From Panagrolaimus kolymaensis (taxonomy: Eukaryota; Nematoda; Chromadorea; Rhabditida; Panagrolaimidae), in assembly GCA_028622995.1 (NCBI GenBank), contig JAJQJQ010000075.1:124001-188000 (forward strand): a stretch of DNA of 64,000 bases, given 5' to 3'. The notes beneath the pieces were generated by a model. It saw only the letters and a list, made by a program, of their open reading frames with translations. It was not told where the DNA came from and did not search any database. A program made the position numbers and the translations under genes. Positions 35,664 through 48,835 of the stretch are shown here, piece by piece (position 1 is the first letter of the stretch; each line of letters begins with the position of its first letter).

Positions 35664-37015
35664 ATGAATTATTATAATCCATTTGATAGCTTTGGACTTG
35701 ATCAACAACGACGACGTCATGGAGGTGGAGGAGGACATGGATGGCCACCACATCATTTTGGACCTGATGGTGGTCGAGGACGTCATCATGGACATGGACA
35801 TGGAGGTGGTGGAGGAGATTGTCGTCCACCATTTGGACCTTTTGGACCTCATCATCATGGTGGTCGAGGAGGTTTTGGCCCACATGGACGTGGTGGACAT
35901 GGAGGATTTGGACCTCATCATCACCAACATCCTTGGGGTTTTGGACCATTTGGGCCACATGCTCGACAACAACAACAACCATGGGGACCTCAGCAACGAG
36001 GTGAAGATGAAGAAGATTATAGCAGCAGTGATTCAGAAAATGAAAATGAACCTGAAAAGAAGAAAAACCCCATCAAAGTCGATGATGGTAGCTCAAGTGA
36101 TAGCTCAGACTCAAGCAGCAGCTCTGACTCCGATTCTGATTCTGATGATGAAAATGCATTAGAATGCCATGGAAAAGGTGGACGTCATGGTCGTCATGGT
36201 GGAGGAAAAGGACGTCACGGGCGTCATGGTGGTAAAGGCGGTCATTGCTGCCCTCATCATCGTGGACATCATGGTGGACATGGAGGCCATGGTGGTCATG
36301 GACATGGCGGACACGGTCACGGAGGTCGAGGCCACGGTTGTCATGGTGGACATGGAGGCCATGGTCATGGAGGCCACGGTCATGGCGGACATGGAGGCCA
36401 CGGTCATGGAGGACATGGACATGGTGGACATTGCTGGCCTCCACATGGTGGCGGACATCATCATCATGGTGGACGAGGACCATGGGAAGCAGCAGCAGCT
36501 GAATCAGATCGAGATGAATCTCTTCTAATTGAAGATGCATCTGCATTTGGATCAGATTATCAAGTAATTCAAAATGAAAATAATATGGTCAATGGAATGG
36601 ATAACCTCCAAATTGGCAAAAATGATAATATTCCCGCTGAAGTAAGTTACATTTTCCTAACTATCAAAGCTTTAACAAACCTTCCAAATTTCAGGAAACA
36701 CCATCCAAAAAGAAAAAATGCTTCAAAGTTGCCCTAAACGCTGATGGCTTCAAAGCCAAAGAAATCCGCATTCGTCGCCATCAAAATCAACTCCTCGTTG
36801 AAGGCAAACAAAATGCTAAAACTTACCTCGGAACCTTCCAACGCTCATTCTCATACACCATTAACATTCCATCCGGCATTAATCCAAAGAAAATTAAAAC
36901 CAAACTTGGCCCTGATGGAGTTCTTCGAATCAAAGCTAAAAAATCAAAACGTGTTGCTGAAAATGGCGGTGGAAGTGGGAATGATGAAATTGAAGTTATT
37001 CCAGTTAAGGAATGA
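35664..37015 (+). CDS. Gly/His-rich protein with a C-terminal alpha-crystallin (small heat-shock) domain
   Basis: Two exons (35664-36641, 36695-37015) give 432 residues. The N-terminal two-thirds are low complexity: Gly/His/Pro-rich blocks (GGRGGFGPHGRGGHGG), an acidic Ser/Asp tract (SSSSSDSDSDSDDE) of the CK2-target type, then a long run of HGG and HGH units with scattered Cys at about 36180-36480, and a short complex linker. Exon 2 encodes KCFKVALNADGFKAKEIRIR, LLVEGKQ, FQRSFSYTINIPSGINPKKI and LGPDGVLRIKAKK, the strands of an alpha-crystallin domain, and ends IEVIPVKE, which contains an I-x-I/V-like tail motif. Small heat-shock proteins hold unfolded clients. The His-rich part could bind metal (Zn, Ni, Cu) or drive condensation; this is inference. 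Most family members are 150-200 residues, so the extension is unusual. Confidence 0.88.
36180..36480 (+). repeat. In-gene HGG/HGH codon repeat
   Basis: About 100 codons are built from Gly-His-Gly units with varied synonymous codons (GGA, GGC, GGT; CAT, CAC). Synonymous variation suggests that the amino-acid pattern, not just the DNA repeat, has been maintained. The repeat also opens long antisense frames that are not genes. Confidence 0.8.
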
Positions 37016-37304
37016 CTCGCTTTTGTTGCTTTCCATTTAATCCAAATCACACTTTTATCTTTGATTATTTGGAAATTGTATAAAATAATGTAAAAAAAAT
37101 TTAAAAACTAAAAAAAGCTTCATTCATTTATTTGTTGGGTTTATAATTATTTTTGTCATGCTTGCTTTGTAAATTATTATTTATTATTATAAATATAAAA
37201 TGCTTTATTAAATACATAAACTATTGTTAAAATCAAACACACATACAACAAACAAACAAACAGATACAAAAGTTGAAAGACATAATGATAGTTTGAAAGT
37301 TTTC

Positions 37305-39525
37305 TTATTGATCGATTGTTGCAGCAGCATCGGTTGAAGTAGGATCTTCCCAATCATATAGCGTTTTATCATTGATTCCTTCAGGGATTGAATCCTAAAA
37401 TAAAGAAAGATATTAGAGAATGAAAAAAGTTGTGAAAAAAACACAAAATGGGTGTTAGGCAATGGTAAAAAGCAAGTCACATAGTTAAACTAAAGCTTTA
37501 GAAACAATGACGAAAGATAGTTTAGTTTCGAAAGTATATAAGAATTTTAACATAGTGGGTTGTATTTCAAAAGGATTATAAAAATAAGGAAAAAGAAAAC
37601 AAGATGTCATGAAATAAGCAAGCTTTCAAAACAAAATAGGTACACTCATGTTGCTGAAACAATCGTTTCGTAATAGTAAAATATTCCAAAAAACAAGGAA
37701 GTTTGGAAGAAATTATGTTTCGAAATAATTATTGGAGTAATAAGATAGAAGCAAGTGCAAACGAATCTTGAAGATAAGAGAATGCAGCCGTTTCAGAAAT
37801 AAGAATCATACAAGTAAGCTACCAGTAAACCCATACAAAAATCCATGAAAACCATACCTTAATAATCATTTGAAGTTGTTCATAATTCAATTGACTTTTG
37901 TATGTCAATGGTTGAAGATAATCATAGAATTTTTTGAAGGTTCTAGGAAGTCTTCTAAAAAAAGTGGATAAGTTAATGAATGTTAACCAACAATACAAGC
38001 TTACTTTGCACATTCTTCAAATTTGAAATTTCGTTTCATTTGTTCAACCATTATTCCATCCTTTTCAGATCTCCATGGTAATGCACCTTCACTTAATTCA
38101 AATCCAGTGTAAAATAATGATATAAAATCATCAACAGGACCCTGAAAATGAATGGTTAGTTAGTTAAAAGATTGCTGTCATATTATTCCTATAATTAGTC
38201 AGAAAAAGTCAGCTTAAACTAAAGACGAAAAGCTACAATGTCCATGTTTGGTTGTGGCTTAAACTTGTTATTCATAGGATAGCAAAGTAAATGTACATAT
38301 AAAACCATTACTAACCTGCTCTTTCTTTGAATGAACATTGATTGAAACATATTTGAGAGTTCCACGAAAAGCTGCAACCCTTCTTTGTTTTCTTAATTTT
38401 CCTTTGTTATCACGAAATTGACGACTTAATCCAAAATCAACCAAATATATTATTCTTTTTTGAGCCCCAGCGAGTCCTATGCAAAAGTTTGATGGTTTCA
38501 CATCTCTGAAAAGCAATAGTTTGAGAACATCATTTATGAGAAAATAAACATACCTATGAATATAACCAATTTCATGTAAAGTTCGTAAAGAAGTTGAAGC
38601 TTGAAGCATCGTTCTCAATGCACTTCCCAAAGTTAAACATTGACCCTTGTAACGTTTTCGAATATCGGATAAATTTGGACCAAGAATTTCCATAATTATA
38701 AAGTTGTTAGGACCATAACTACCAGAAGCATACTGAAAAACACATCATAAATAATCTAGCAAAAAACAAGTGAAACAAAAACATACTAAAATTGGAGCAT
38801 TAGGTGTTCCTTTGAGAAGCGATAAAACTTTTTGTTCTAAAATCATTCTTCCTGGATCATGATCCTTTGGTTCCACTTTCACAGCAACAGTAAGTTGACG
38901 ATCTTCATTGTAGGCGCGATAAACTTGTCCAAATCCACCACCACCAAACATTTTTGTAACAACATAAGAATCAAGTAGACGAGTATTTGGTTCAAGAAGT
39001 GGTAAACCTCTTCGGCCATATCGCTGAAACAGAGACAAAATGGTTAGAAAAGGAACAACATATGAAAGTGGAATTATGGACAACAAAAAGCAAGTTATGT
39101 TTGAAAATGTCAAAAGAACATACCTTTCTTGGCAAAACTACAGGTTTGAGCGCTTTTGCAGACTTCCGACCATGATTATGAAGTTGATGAGATTCTTTTC
39201 GATTTGATTTCTTTGATTGAGGTTTATGTGCTTCATTACTTTTGACTGGTCTTAAAACTTTTGAAACCACATTGTTGTTATTTTGATCACGAAGTGAACC
39301 ATTCTTACGTCGATTACTTTCACTACCACTGATGACCTTTTTAGTTGCTTGTTGACTTGGTTGAGCACTGCTGAGATGAATTGAAAGATTTGAGCCTTCT
39401 TCAATAGTTTGAGTTACAGCAACATTCATATCAGCTCTTGGACTTTTTGGTTGTTGTTGTTTTCTTCGAGATGTTGATGGTTGATGTTCTTGAGTATTGT
39501 CATCATCATTTAATAGTTTCTTCAT
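37305..39525 (-). CDS. Casein kinase 1 superfamily protein kinase (TTBK-like)
   Basis: Seven exons (39124-39525, 38787-39023, 38554-38732, 38316-38505, 38005-38141, 37858-37954, 37305-37394) give 443 residues. A disordered basic N-terminal extension of about 134 residues precedes the kinase domain. Motifs are intact: glycine loop FGGGGFGQVY, lysine in VAVKVE, catalytic YIHRDVKPSNF (splice junction within the Arg codon), and VDFGLSRQF. The CK1 hallmark SIN-type segment is present as LKYVSINVHSK, as is ALPWR. The C-lobe ends LYDWEDP, as in tau-tubulin kinases. It should phosphorylate Ser/Thr in acidic or primed substrates. CK1-type kinases are greatly expanded in nematodes and often germline-expressed, so no specific orthologue is claimed. 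A short tail (STDAAATIDQ) follows the kinase domain. Confidence 0.92.
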
Positions 39526-42500
39526 CGTCGACGTCGCCGTTCAAGTTTTCTTCTTTCTTTCTTTTGATTGTCGTTGTTGTTGAATCGTCGAATATCCTCT
39601 TTCGTCTCCAAATTTCTAAAAAAATGTGAAAGCGATAAATAAATTGAAAAAAAAAGAAAGCACGCAAGCGACAAAGAAAAATGAAAATATCCAAATTTGC
39701 ATTAAACTTCAAAAAGAAATGGCTTTGTTGTTAGTAAGCAAGTTGTTGAAAGGACTAAGGCTACAGAATATTTACTGGTAGACAGTATTTATAAATTGGT
39801 AAAATTGTAAAACAATGAAATATGAAAGCCATTCAACAAACAAAATTTTAGAAATTAGAATCAAGCAAAAAGTTTTTATTTCGACGCTTCTTGTTTTCTT
39901 CGTTGTAAGATAGAAAATTTTTGTAAAAACTAAAAAAAAAAGAATTTATTTTTGTTCAAATATTTTTTTTTTGAAACTTTTTTATGTAATTCCATGATGT
40001 TGATGAGAATGTGATTAGTTTTTTTAGTTTTCAAAATAAATTCAGTATCATCAACAATGCTTTTATAACTTCTTGCAACTACATAATTTTAACTCTTTTT
40101 TGTTGTTAAAATTTCTGAGACTTTTTTCCTTTTGATTATTTTTTAATTAATTTTTTCGAAATTAATCTTTATCAGCAATTTCATGACTGTTGTTAATAGG
40201 GCCATTTTTAAGACATATCATCATAAAAATATTATTTGAGGCCTTACAAAGCTGTTCCAAAAAACTTTTAGGTTTTTTTGAAAAAAATTTAAGTTTATGT
40301 GTAAAACTTTAGCGGGCTACCGAAAAAGGACTAGACTTAAAAATTAAATTACTTTTAAATGAAAAAGTTTGTTTTCCTTGGAGCAAAAACTTTTTAATTT
40401 TGAAAACTTCGGTGTGGCTTGAAAAATTATTTGGGTTTTTATCCTCTCCATTTTATAATTATGATTCATGAATTAATTAATCGACAGAATCTAAGATTTT
40501 TTTTATAAGAATAATATTCTCCGAACATTTTCATTTATTTCAAAATCAAATAAAGATTCTTATAGTTTTTTAGTTTGTTTTAAATAATAAATGTTAATTA
40601 TTATTTTATCCAATGATACCATATTTAAAGAAATTTGACAATTGCAAAGGATCTAAAATAATTTTTTTGCCAATTAAAATTTAAACCCACCAAAATTTTA
40701 GGAATATAAAAACCAAAGAAATAATAATTGCAGATGCAAATTTTTAGCGATGGAAAAGAAATCCTTTCCAACGACCAATTAAAAATAGCCATAAGCATCG
40801 AAAAATTTCTTTCCTTCGAAAAATATAATGAGATACATATTTTGTTTTCTTGCGTGACTTCTTTCATTTTTAAAATAGTAAAAAAATTGTGGCAGAATAA
40901 ATTATTTTTTGTTTTAAAAAATTAACTATCTTTCTTTTTTAAATTTGCTAATTGTTTTTCTGCTTTCTTTATTTTTGAAGTTTATTAATTTTTTTCAATC
41001 AAATTTTAGTTTCAATTTTTCCTGCGTTTTCTCCTTTCTTTATTTTTTTTAATGGTGGTGACAAAAATGAAATAAGCTTTATCGTTTTTTTCCATTTTCT
41101 TTTCTCCCTTTTTTTACACTACAATGAAATGTTAGTGGACGTTTGAAGGTTCTCTCACCCACCAATGGAATAACAAATGCCCGCCTTTTTTTTCCTATCT
41201 AAAATGAAGTAAAAAAAATATAAAAATGGATGGAAAAAAGTCGTTGTTGCTGGCTGCATTTTTCTTTCGGGGGACTCACTCAACTCATTTTGCAAATGAA
41301 AAATATTGGGAAAAAAGACGACGCAGCACGCAAAAGCAATAACAATAACCACAAAACTAAACTGAGCTAGCCGAGCCTATCTTTTTTTTCTAACAACAGC
41401 GGCTGGCGAGCGAGCGGTGGTTGTTGAGTGGCGGAGTTTATATTTTTTTTGTTTTGCATTTGCGAATCCGTGCGAATGTGTGTGCATTCATTATTGCTCT
41501 TCCTTGGCTGGTTGCTGGTTTTGTTGGGTTAGATGGGTGTATATGTTTGTCCGGGGCGTTTCTCATCATCATAAAAAAATGAGCGAGCCTTCAATTTTTT
41601 TTTCTTCCCTTTTTTCGTATATTTTTATTTTTGCTTTGCTGCTGCTTATTTTTCATTCGACGACTATTCTTTCTCCTTCTTTTTTTCCTCCCCCAAATAA
41701 TTTTTTGTTTTGTTTTGTTTTGTTGTTGGTGGTTGTTCTTCCCATTGCACAGCGCCAATCCCCGACCTGCCGCCGCAGCCGCCGCTCGCATCAATGACTC
41801 CCTTTTTTTTCTCTCAATCTAGGAAACTAGGAAAAAGGAAAGAAAACTATAACAACAACTACAACCACAGAAAATATAAAAATAAAAAAAATATAGAAAA
41901 AGGAGAAAATGTTTTTGCGCCAACCAGAAACATCTAACAAATTTTTTTCTTTCTTCTCACTAAAAATTTTTTATATTTTACTTTTCTTGGATGGGCATTT
42001 CTTTAGTATTGGAAAAACTTGTAAAAAAGTGTGGAAGAAAAATAAAGTTTTCATGGTTAATCCATCTTGTCTCCGAGCCATAGTTTTTTCTGATAAAAAA
42101 CTTTAAAAGAAATTGATAATACAATGTTTTTTCTTTTCTTTTTAGTTTTCTAATTTTTCTCACTCTCTAGAAAATAGAAAAAAAAGCAGTAATAAGAATG
42201 AAGAAAAAAGAGCTTCGGTTTTTTTTTGTTTCATTCGTATATTCTCTCTCCATCGACTGCTACTTGCTTTTAGTTTAGTATGTTTGTTTCTTCCTTGTTT
42301 TTTTTTGTTGCCCGCTGCTGCTTGCATTTTTCTTTCTTCAGCCTTTTTGCCTTTTTTTTTATTATCTTTTTTTCCTTCCCACTTTTTTTTACAACAAATT
42401 TTTTGCTCTTCTTGCTCTGCTCTTTCTTCGTTTCTTTGGTTTTTTGAATAAAAAAAAAAGCAGCAGCATCCAATAAGAAAGATTTCATCCCTAAAAAAAT

Positions 42501-44214
42501 TTTTATACTTGTATTTGAACAACAAAAAAAGTATGGTTTTTTATTTATTGGGTTTTGTAATGAACCAATAAAAAATATATTTTGAAATGTTTCGTGTGTA
42601 AAATTCAATCAAAAAAATAATTCGTTTATGAATCTTGAGAATGAAAATTTATTCTGCTGATTTTGACACAAAAATTATTATTTTTCTTCTTATCTTTTTG
42701 CGATCTTAAAAAAATAAGCTCATTAAAAAAATTAGTTTTAAAAAAAACAAGTTTACGGTGCCGGTGTTTTTTTTTGTCATAAAAAACTAAAATAAAAGGT
42801 TGAAATCATGAAAGAAAATAAAATGAATGGATGATGAATATTAAAAAACATCACACTTTTTTTCTTTTTCTTTTCCTTTTTCTTTTAAATTGAACGAACC
42901 CGACCGAGCGACACTCTAAAAACGCGCATTTTTTTCTTATTTCTTCTTCTTTTTTTTTGAACGAATTAAATGGCGCAATCGATTCTTATTCGCTCATTAA
43001 AAAAATTGTATATATATTTATTTATTTTTTCTGTCTCTCTATCTTTCATAGTTTCTTACTTTTCCTTATTTTTTTTAGTTTTAATTGAAGCAAACAAAAA
43101 TCCTATAATTCAAAGCATTTTTTTTTTAATTTCATCCACGCCTCAAAAATATATTCATTTTTCTCATGGCTTTGTTTCATGTATTTTGTTGTTTCCATTT
43201 TCTTTCTTTCTTCAGCTTCCTTCCTTTTTTTTTTGCCTTGGAAAAAATAAAAACCCATTCCTTTGTGTTATTGTTTTTTTTCATTACATATTTTTAAATC
43301 ATTTTTCTAAGAAGAAAAATAAGATGCGTTCGTTCAATAAAAAAAAAAATGATCAAAGAAATGAAATATTTTTTTTTGTTACATACGTTTCATTTCCTCT
43401 CCATTTTTTTTGTTGTTATTATTGCTTGCCATCATTGTTGATTGTTTTCTATTCTTTTTTTGAGTGAGAAATTCGCAGAGGCAAAAGAAAAAAATAGGGT
43501 CACAAAAATGTGATTTTTTCTGGAAACATATTAACGCAAAAAAATCAAAAAGTTTGAAGGAAAATCTTATTTTAATAAGGCAGTTTCTAAAATTTTTGTG
43601 CCTTTCATTTTTCATAAAAATCATTCATAATTCGATCGATAATGGCAAATTCTTTTTTATCCATTTTTTTCTTTCTTTTTTCGATTGCCATTGTCATTCA
43701 TCGATCATTGACATTGACGAATCAAAAAAAAGATGGAGAGGTTGGACTTGATTTGACTTTTTTTTTGTTGTTGAGTTGGATGAATACAAAATTACGGTAA
43801 TTTATTTAAAGTGTGGACCTCGAGCATGACCTTGAATAGAAAAGGAATGGATAGGTGAGAGTATTCGAAAGACACACTTTTTTGTATTTGATGGCACTGA
43901 AATTGTAATAATGTTTTCAGTGTAATGTTAAACCTTAAAAATATATTAATTTTTTAATTATTTATGGCGTCATTGAATGCCACAAAATTGATGTATGATT
44001 AGTAACAAAAAATTTGGAAAACTAAATTAATTTTTATTTATCAAAATTTGGACAACTTTGTAAAACTTTTTTTTATCGTTGAATATTTTTTTTCATTCCG
44101 TGTTTCATAACACCTATTAGCCCGCTTTTATTTATCATTAAAAAAATAACCAATTTTTAGTACTTTTGAATCAAATTTTATTTTTATGTTAATTTTTATC
44201 CGATAAAAAAAACC
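39526..44214. other. Long intergenic region without a recognised gene
   Basis: About 4.7 kb separates the kinase (-) from NF-YA (+), transcribed away from each other. A relatively GC-rich spot with repeated GCGAGCGAGCGG-type sequence lies near 41400-41440, and pyrimidine-rich tracts run from 41600 to 43700. These may hold NF-YA promoter and 5' UTR sequence. All open frames found are Phe/Lys/Ser-rich products of T and A runs. Confidence 0.55.
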
Positions 44215-45306
44215 ATGTCAAAATCAAATCAACAGCAGCAACAACAGCAATGCCTTATACAACTTCCAAATGGAACCACCACATCTTTTCCAAGTGGATT
44301 TCAAGTAAGTGAGAAGACAGACACAAATACTTTTTTTTTCTCAGAAAGTTCCAAATTGTTTTTAAAAAAATTTTTAAACCAAAAAATTGGCTTTTTTCGC
44401 TTTGATTCTGAATTATTTGAAAACTTTAAAGTTTCTTCTTTCTTTTTTTGGAGAATTTCAGAATTCTTTGGAATTTTTTATTTTCCAAAAAAAATTAATA
44501 AATCCCAATTTTTAAATAATTTTTTTTAGTTAATTTCAAATCAAAATTGTCCTGTAGTTTTGGGCGGTGATGGAGCAACTTTTGTGCCATTTACTCTTTC
44601 ATCAGCAATGTTTCCAAAAGGCGGATCAACAAATGGCCAACAACAACCAGTATTTGCAAATTGTAAAATCGATTTAGATAATTTAAATATTGCTTCCACA
44701 TCTTCTTCATCTAATTCAATTGTAACTCCAACAATTATAAATTCCCAACAGCAGCAACAACAAGAAATAGTGGATGATGAAAAGCCATTGTATGTAAATG
44801 CAAAACAATATCAAAGAATTTTAAAGCGTCGAATTGCAAGAGCAAAATTAGAGCAATCTGGAAGATTTCCCAAAGAAAGAAGGGTAAGTTTTTTTGAGGG
44901 ATGATAAAATCGAGGGAAATTTATGAGTTTAAAAATTGTTAAATAAAAACATTTGTTTATTGAAGAAATTTAGTTTTCATCTAATAAAAAAAGCATAAAT
45001 TTCACTTTTTTAAAGTTTTGTTTTTCTTTTTAAATTTTTTTTGGCTCTTTAAACCTCAAAATTACTGTAGTTTAACTAAAAAAATTTAATTTCTATATTT
45101 ATTGTTTTCAGAAATATTTGCATGAATCCCGCCATCAGCATGCTTTAAAACGAGCCAGAGGAGAAGGAGGAAAATTTGATTCAAAAAATGACGGAACTTT
45201 AAATTCTCCAACTTCCAAGCGGCAAAGAAGTAATTCATGCCTTTCAAATTCATCTTCAATAGAATTAAATAATAAAAACCCCAAAGAAAATAAAACCAAA
45301 AAATAA
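44215..45306 (+). CDS. nfya: Nuclear transcription factor Y subunit alpha (NF-YA)
   Basis: Three exons (44215-44304, 44530-44883, 45112-45306) give 212 residues. The conserved core is complete: subunit-interaction helix YVNAKQYQRILKRRIARAKL, linker, and DNA-binding part KYLHESRHQHALKRARGEGG followed by KF. NF-YA joins the NF-YB/NF-YC histone-fold dimer and reads CCAAT boxes. The N-terminus is Gln/Ser/Thr-rich, as in other activators of the family. The intron at 44884-45111 splits the core between the interaction helix and the DNA-binding helix. The first exon is short, 30 codons, starting MSKSNQQQQQQQ. Confidence 0.96.
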
Positions 45307-46252
45307 ATAAATGTTTTTTAAATTTTTTTTACTTCATAAAGAAAAGATATACATACTTTAATTAATAATAAATACTTTTTTTTAATTTATTATTTAAAAC
45401 ATTATTTAAAAATAAAATCAAAATTTTTGACATTCCAAGTTTGTTTTTTGATTAAATTGGATTTCCATAATTTGGCTCCAATTAAAAAAACATACACCGT
45501 TTTATTTTGCACACAATTTTTTTGTTTGTTTGTATTTTTAATAATAAAAACACATACATATCTGTTTAAACTTTAAAGTTTATAAAAAAAAAATAATAAT
45601 ATATATTTTATTTTTCTCTCTAAAGCAACGACAACAATGACAACTATATTTAATTTACTACATAAGAATTTCTATGTTTTTTTTTGATACACGCAAAGAT
45701 TTTTGAACGATGACGACAACAATAATAATAATACTATTTTAAAAGAAAGCAAATGAGGCAAGAAAAAATTTTAAATTTAAATTTTTAGACATATTTAAAT
45801 AAAAGAAGAGCAGCAATCATAAAAATTAAAGAAAGAATATATTTTTTATATGATTGGCATAAATATAAATACACTAACATTTAATTAAATATTTGAGAAT
45901 GAAACAAAACTTTGAAGAGAAAAATAAAAAGAATGCAAGATAAAAAGAAATAAAGCAACCAAAATTTCAAGGAGGAATACTGTAATTTAAACAAAAAAAT
46001 TTTAAAAGCAAAAATTTTTCTAGCCAAAAAAGCAATAATCAAATTATCAGAGTTTTTTTAGAATGGAATTTTTAAAAAACTAATCTTTAATTTTTTAAAC
46101 CCTGTTTGTATCTTCTTTCATTTTAGTAAATTATTTATAGGTAAGAAAATTCTCAGAAAATTAGTTTGAAAAAATTAAGCGACAATACAAAATAAATTTT
46201 TTTTCTTCTAAAAATGTAACTATTTTAAACCAAGAAAATTAATACTCATATT
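45307..46252. other. Convergent 3' intergenic region
   Basis: AT-rich sequence between the ends of NF-YA (+) and the Asn-rich gene (-). AATAAA-like signals for NF-YA occur near 45366-45372. Nothing else was recognised. Confidence 0.55.
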
Positions 46253-48835
46253 TTAATTGTCGTCAGCTATTATGGAAGCCGCTTCACTATCATCAATAAT
46301 AATACTATTTTTTCTTAATGAAGAAGAATTATTACTATTATTTACAACTTCCACTAAACAATCACATAATCGATCGAGTTTGGAACCAATTAAAGCACCA
46401 AGTTCATTTTCGATGCATTTATTTTTTGATGTTCGATTTAATCGAAGTTCTTGCAATATTAATTCTTGATTAGCGAGAATTTGTTTTTGAAGCTGAAAAT
46501 TAATGGGATTTTTAAAGTTTTATTTTAAAATAATAAAATATTTTTGAGACTATTATCGAATTAAAATTTATATCAAAACGAAACAAAAAAAAACCAAAAA
46601 AAAGAATGTTTTTTAAATTTTTTTAAAGTTTATTTTTGTTTAATAAAAAAATCTTACTTTAACCATTTCAGTTGTAAACCTTGTAGACGCTGCTGAATTA
46701 TTATCATTAAATAATAAAAATTCTTCATCCCCACTGCTGTTTCTTCCATTACAAATTCCATTTAAATTGTTGGTGCTATTATAATTATGATGATGAATAA
46801 TTTCGGGTGGAGATATTGTAGAACAAATTTCCATAGCCGCAGCAACAGAAGCTGAAGCTATTTTTCTTTTCTTCCTTTTTGCTGCCCCTGTGGTTGCTGC
46901 TGCTGCTATTTGTGTTGTTGTTGGAATAATTATTTTTTGTGAAAGAATATTATTATTATCTAATTTTTTTATAATTCCACCAAAATCTGAGGAGGATGAA
47001 CTCGTAGCTGCTGGGGATGGATGTTGGGGAGGTTCATGAGCACTTTCAGGTCCAGCAGGTGGTTGATGACGTTCATGAATTTCTTGATTGTCATTTTCGT
47101 CTTCGTCGTCGTTTAAATTTAAATTATTCGAATTACTATTATTATTTAAGGCTGTTAGATTGGGTAATAAATGTGAATTATTTAATAATAAAAGTAATTG
47201 CTGATTTAAAAGGTCTTGAGACGAAATTGATGAATTATTTCCATTATGATTATTATTCGAATTTGAACTATGAAATATATTATTATTTTCATTATTATTT
47301 CCTCCCCCGTTGCAAGAACTTAAATCCGCTGGAGTTTGAGTTCTCGAAGAATAAATATTGTTGTTGTCTGACGTTGAAGAACAATGGTCGCTGTTGTTGT
47401 TGGTGATGGCGGCGCCAAATTGTTGAATTAAATCTTCAACTTTTATTCCATTTAATAAACTTAAATTATTCATTGTTTTTGTTGTTGAAGGTGAAGAATC
47501 TCGGGTGCTTCCACTTCCACCACTTTCAAATAATTTTATAAATTCTCTTTCAGCTGGTGAAAATTTATGGGTGGTATTATCGGTGGGTCTGAAAAAAGGG
47601 GCATGAAGCTTAACGTCCAAAAAAAAACTTTTTTTGTTATTCTAAACTTTGATTAAGAATTTAAGTAAAAATTTCCCTTTTTTTTCATTAAAAAATTTAA
47701 ATAATTGAAAATCACAAATTTTAAATTTTTCCTTTCAAATAATTTTTTTAAGTTCCTAATAAATTTTTTGGTTGTTGTTTTTACTTTATTTCTTTTCTAT
47801 ATTCCTTACACTAACCTTAAATGCTTGTACTTTGTGTTTATTTTTTGTCTGATTAAAACTATCAATATCAAGAATAAGCAAGCAAGTAGGCCATTGACAA
47901 ACTCAAACTAAGAAATCATTAAAGCAATTTTTTTTTTCGTTGTTTAGGTGCATTTTCTTTGTTTCTTTTTTTCTTCACTTCACTAACTACAAAAAAAAAT
48001 CAAGGAACAGCTTACAAAAAAAAGGAAGCAAAAAAATCAAAACAAGAAAGCTATCAATTTTTTCGCTCCTAAAAAACTCATTTTTTTCTTTCAAGTTTTT
48101 TGTTTCTATTTTTCTTGGGTTCCGTTGTTCTTAATGTTAGTTAGTTGATGATATTCTAGTCTCCTTTAAAAAAAATTTGTTGGGTGAACTTCGCTGTTGA
48201 CCTTTAACACTTAATTGCAGAAAAATCATCTCATTTTTTCCTGCAATGTTTCATCATTATTTTTTAGTGAATGAAACGGGAAAAAGAAAAAAAAGCAATG
48301 AGACTGACTAACTATAAACGAGTTTTTCTTTTCATTATTCAAGTCTTTGCTTGAAAAATAAAATATGGTATGATACCTTATTTTAAGAAAGAAAGAAAGT
48401 GAATAATGACCGAAGGAAAAATAGAAAAAAATGTATTAACAAAATTGTGTCATAAATAAAAATTTAAAAAGTTTAATTGCAAAATATTGGCTATTGTAAG
48501 CACAAAGTTTTAATAAATGGAAAAAAAATTCCCACAAAATTCCAACTAAATTAATTTTTTTTATCCAATCTCCAAAGCTTTACTCACCTTTTTCCAGTTT
48601 GTAATTTCTGCCTTGAAGTGCATTGAACATTTTGTAATTTCTTTTTATATTGTTCAACCGAAAATTGAGTATCAAAACTTTCATTTAATTCATCGGTAAT
48701 GGATTTCCATATTTCCATTTTTCTTCTCCTTCCTTCGATATCTTGCGTGTGTTTACTTATTTCGGGATAATTATCATGATATAATTGGACCAATCGCAAA
48801 GTTTGATCACTTCTCATTATTGTCGCCATTTGCAT
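46253..48835 (-). CDS. Asn-rich nuclear protein with an N-terminal Myb/SANT-like DNA-binding domain
   Basis: Three exons (48588-48835, 46658-47588, 46253-46492) give 472 residues. The first 80 residues look like a Myb/SANT or MADF-type trihelix: LRLVQLYHDNYPEIS, then RRRKMEIWKSITDELNESF, then FSVEQYKKKLQNVQ, with tryptophan and hydrophobic spacing typical of that fold. The middle is very Asn/Ser-rich, with a basic patch AAKRKKRKIAS that could be a nuclear localisation signal. The C-terminus is helical (LQKQILANQELILQELRLN, then LIGSKLDRLCDCLVEVV) and may oligomerise. It is probably a transcription regulator. ATG 48835 was preferred over an in-frame ATG 37 codons upstream because the extra sequence is Phe-rich and AT-driven. 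Confidence 0.8.

Noticed and set aside
35604..36546. Long open frames antisense and in other frames of the Gly/His-rich gene
   Set aside because: They are made of Met/Ser/Trp or His/Val/Asp repeats that mirror the GGN-CAY codon repeat; no start context or splice logic supports them.
41417..41940. Cys/Trp-rich and Phe-rich open frames upstream of NF-YA
   Set aside because: Composition follows TGT/TTT-rich DNA, there is no recognisable domain, and several overlapping frames are equally open.
42970..43467. 165-codon Phe/Ser-rich open frame
   Set aside because: It is almost entirely poly-T-derived (FFF, LLF, SFF) and has no conserved pattern.
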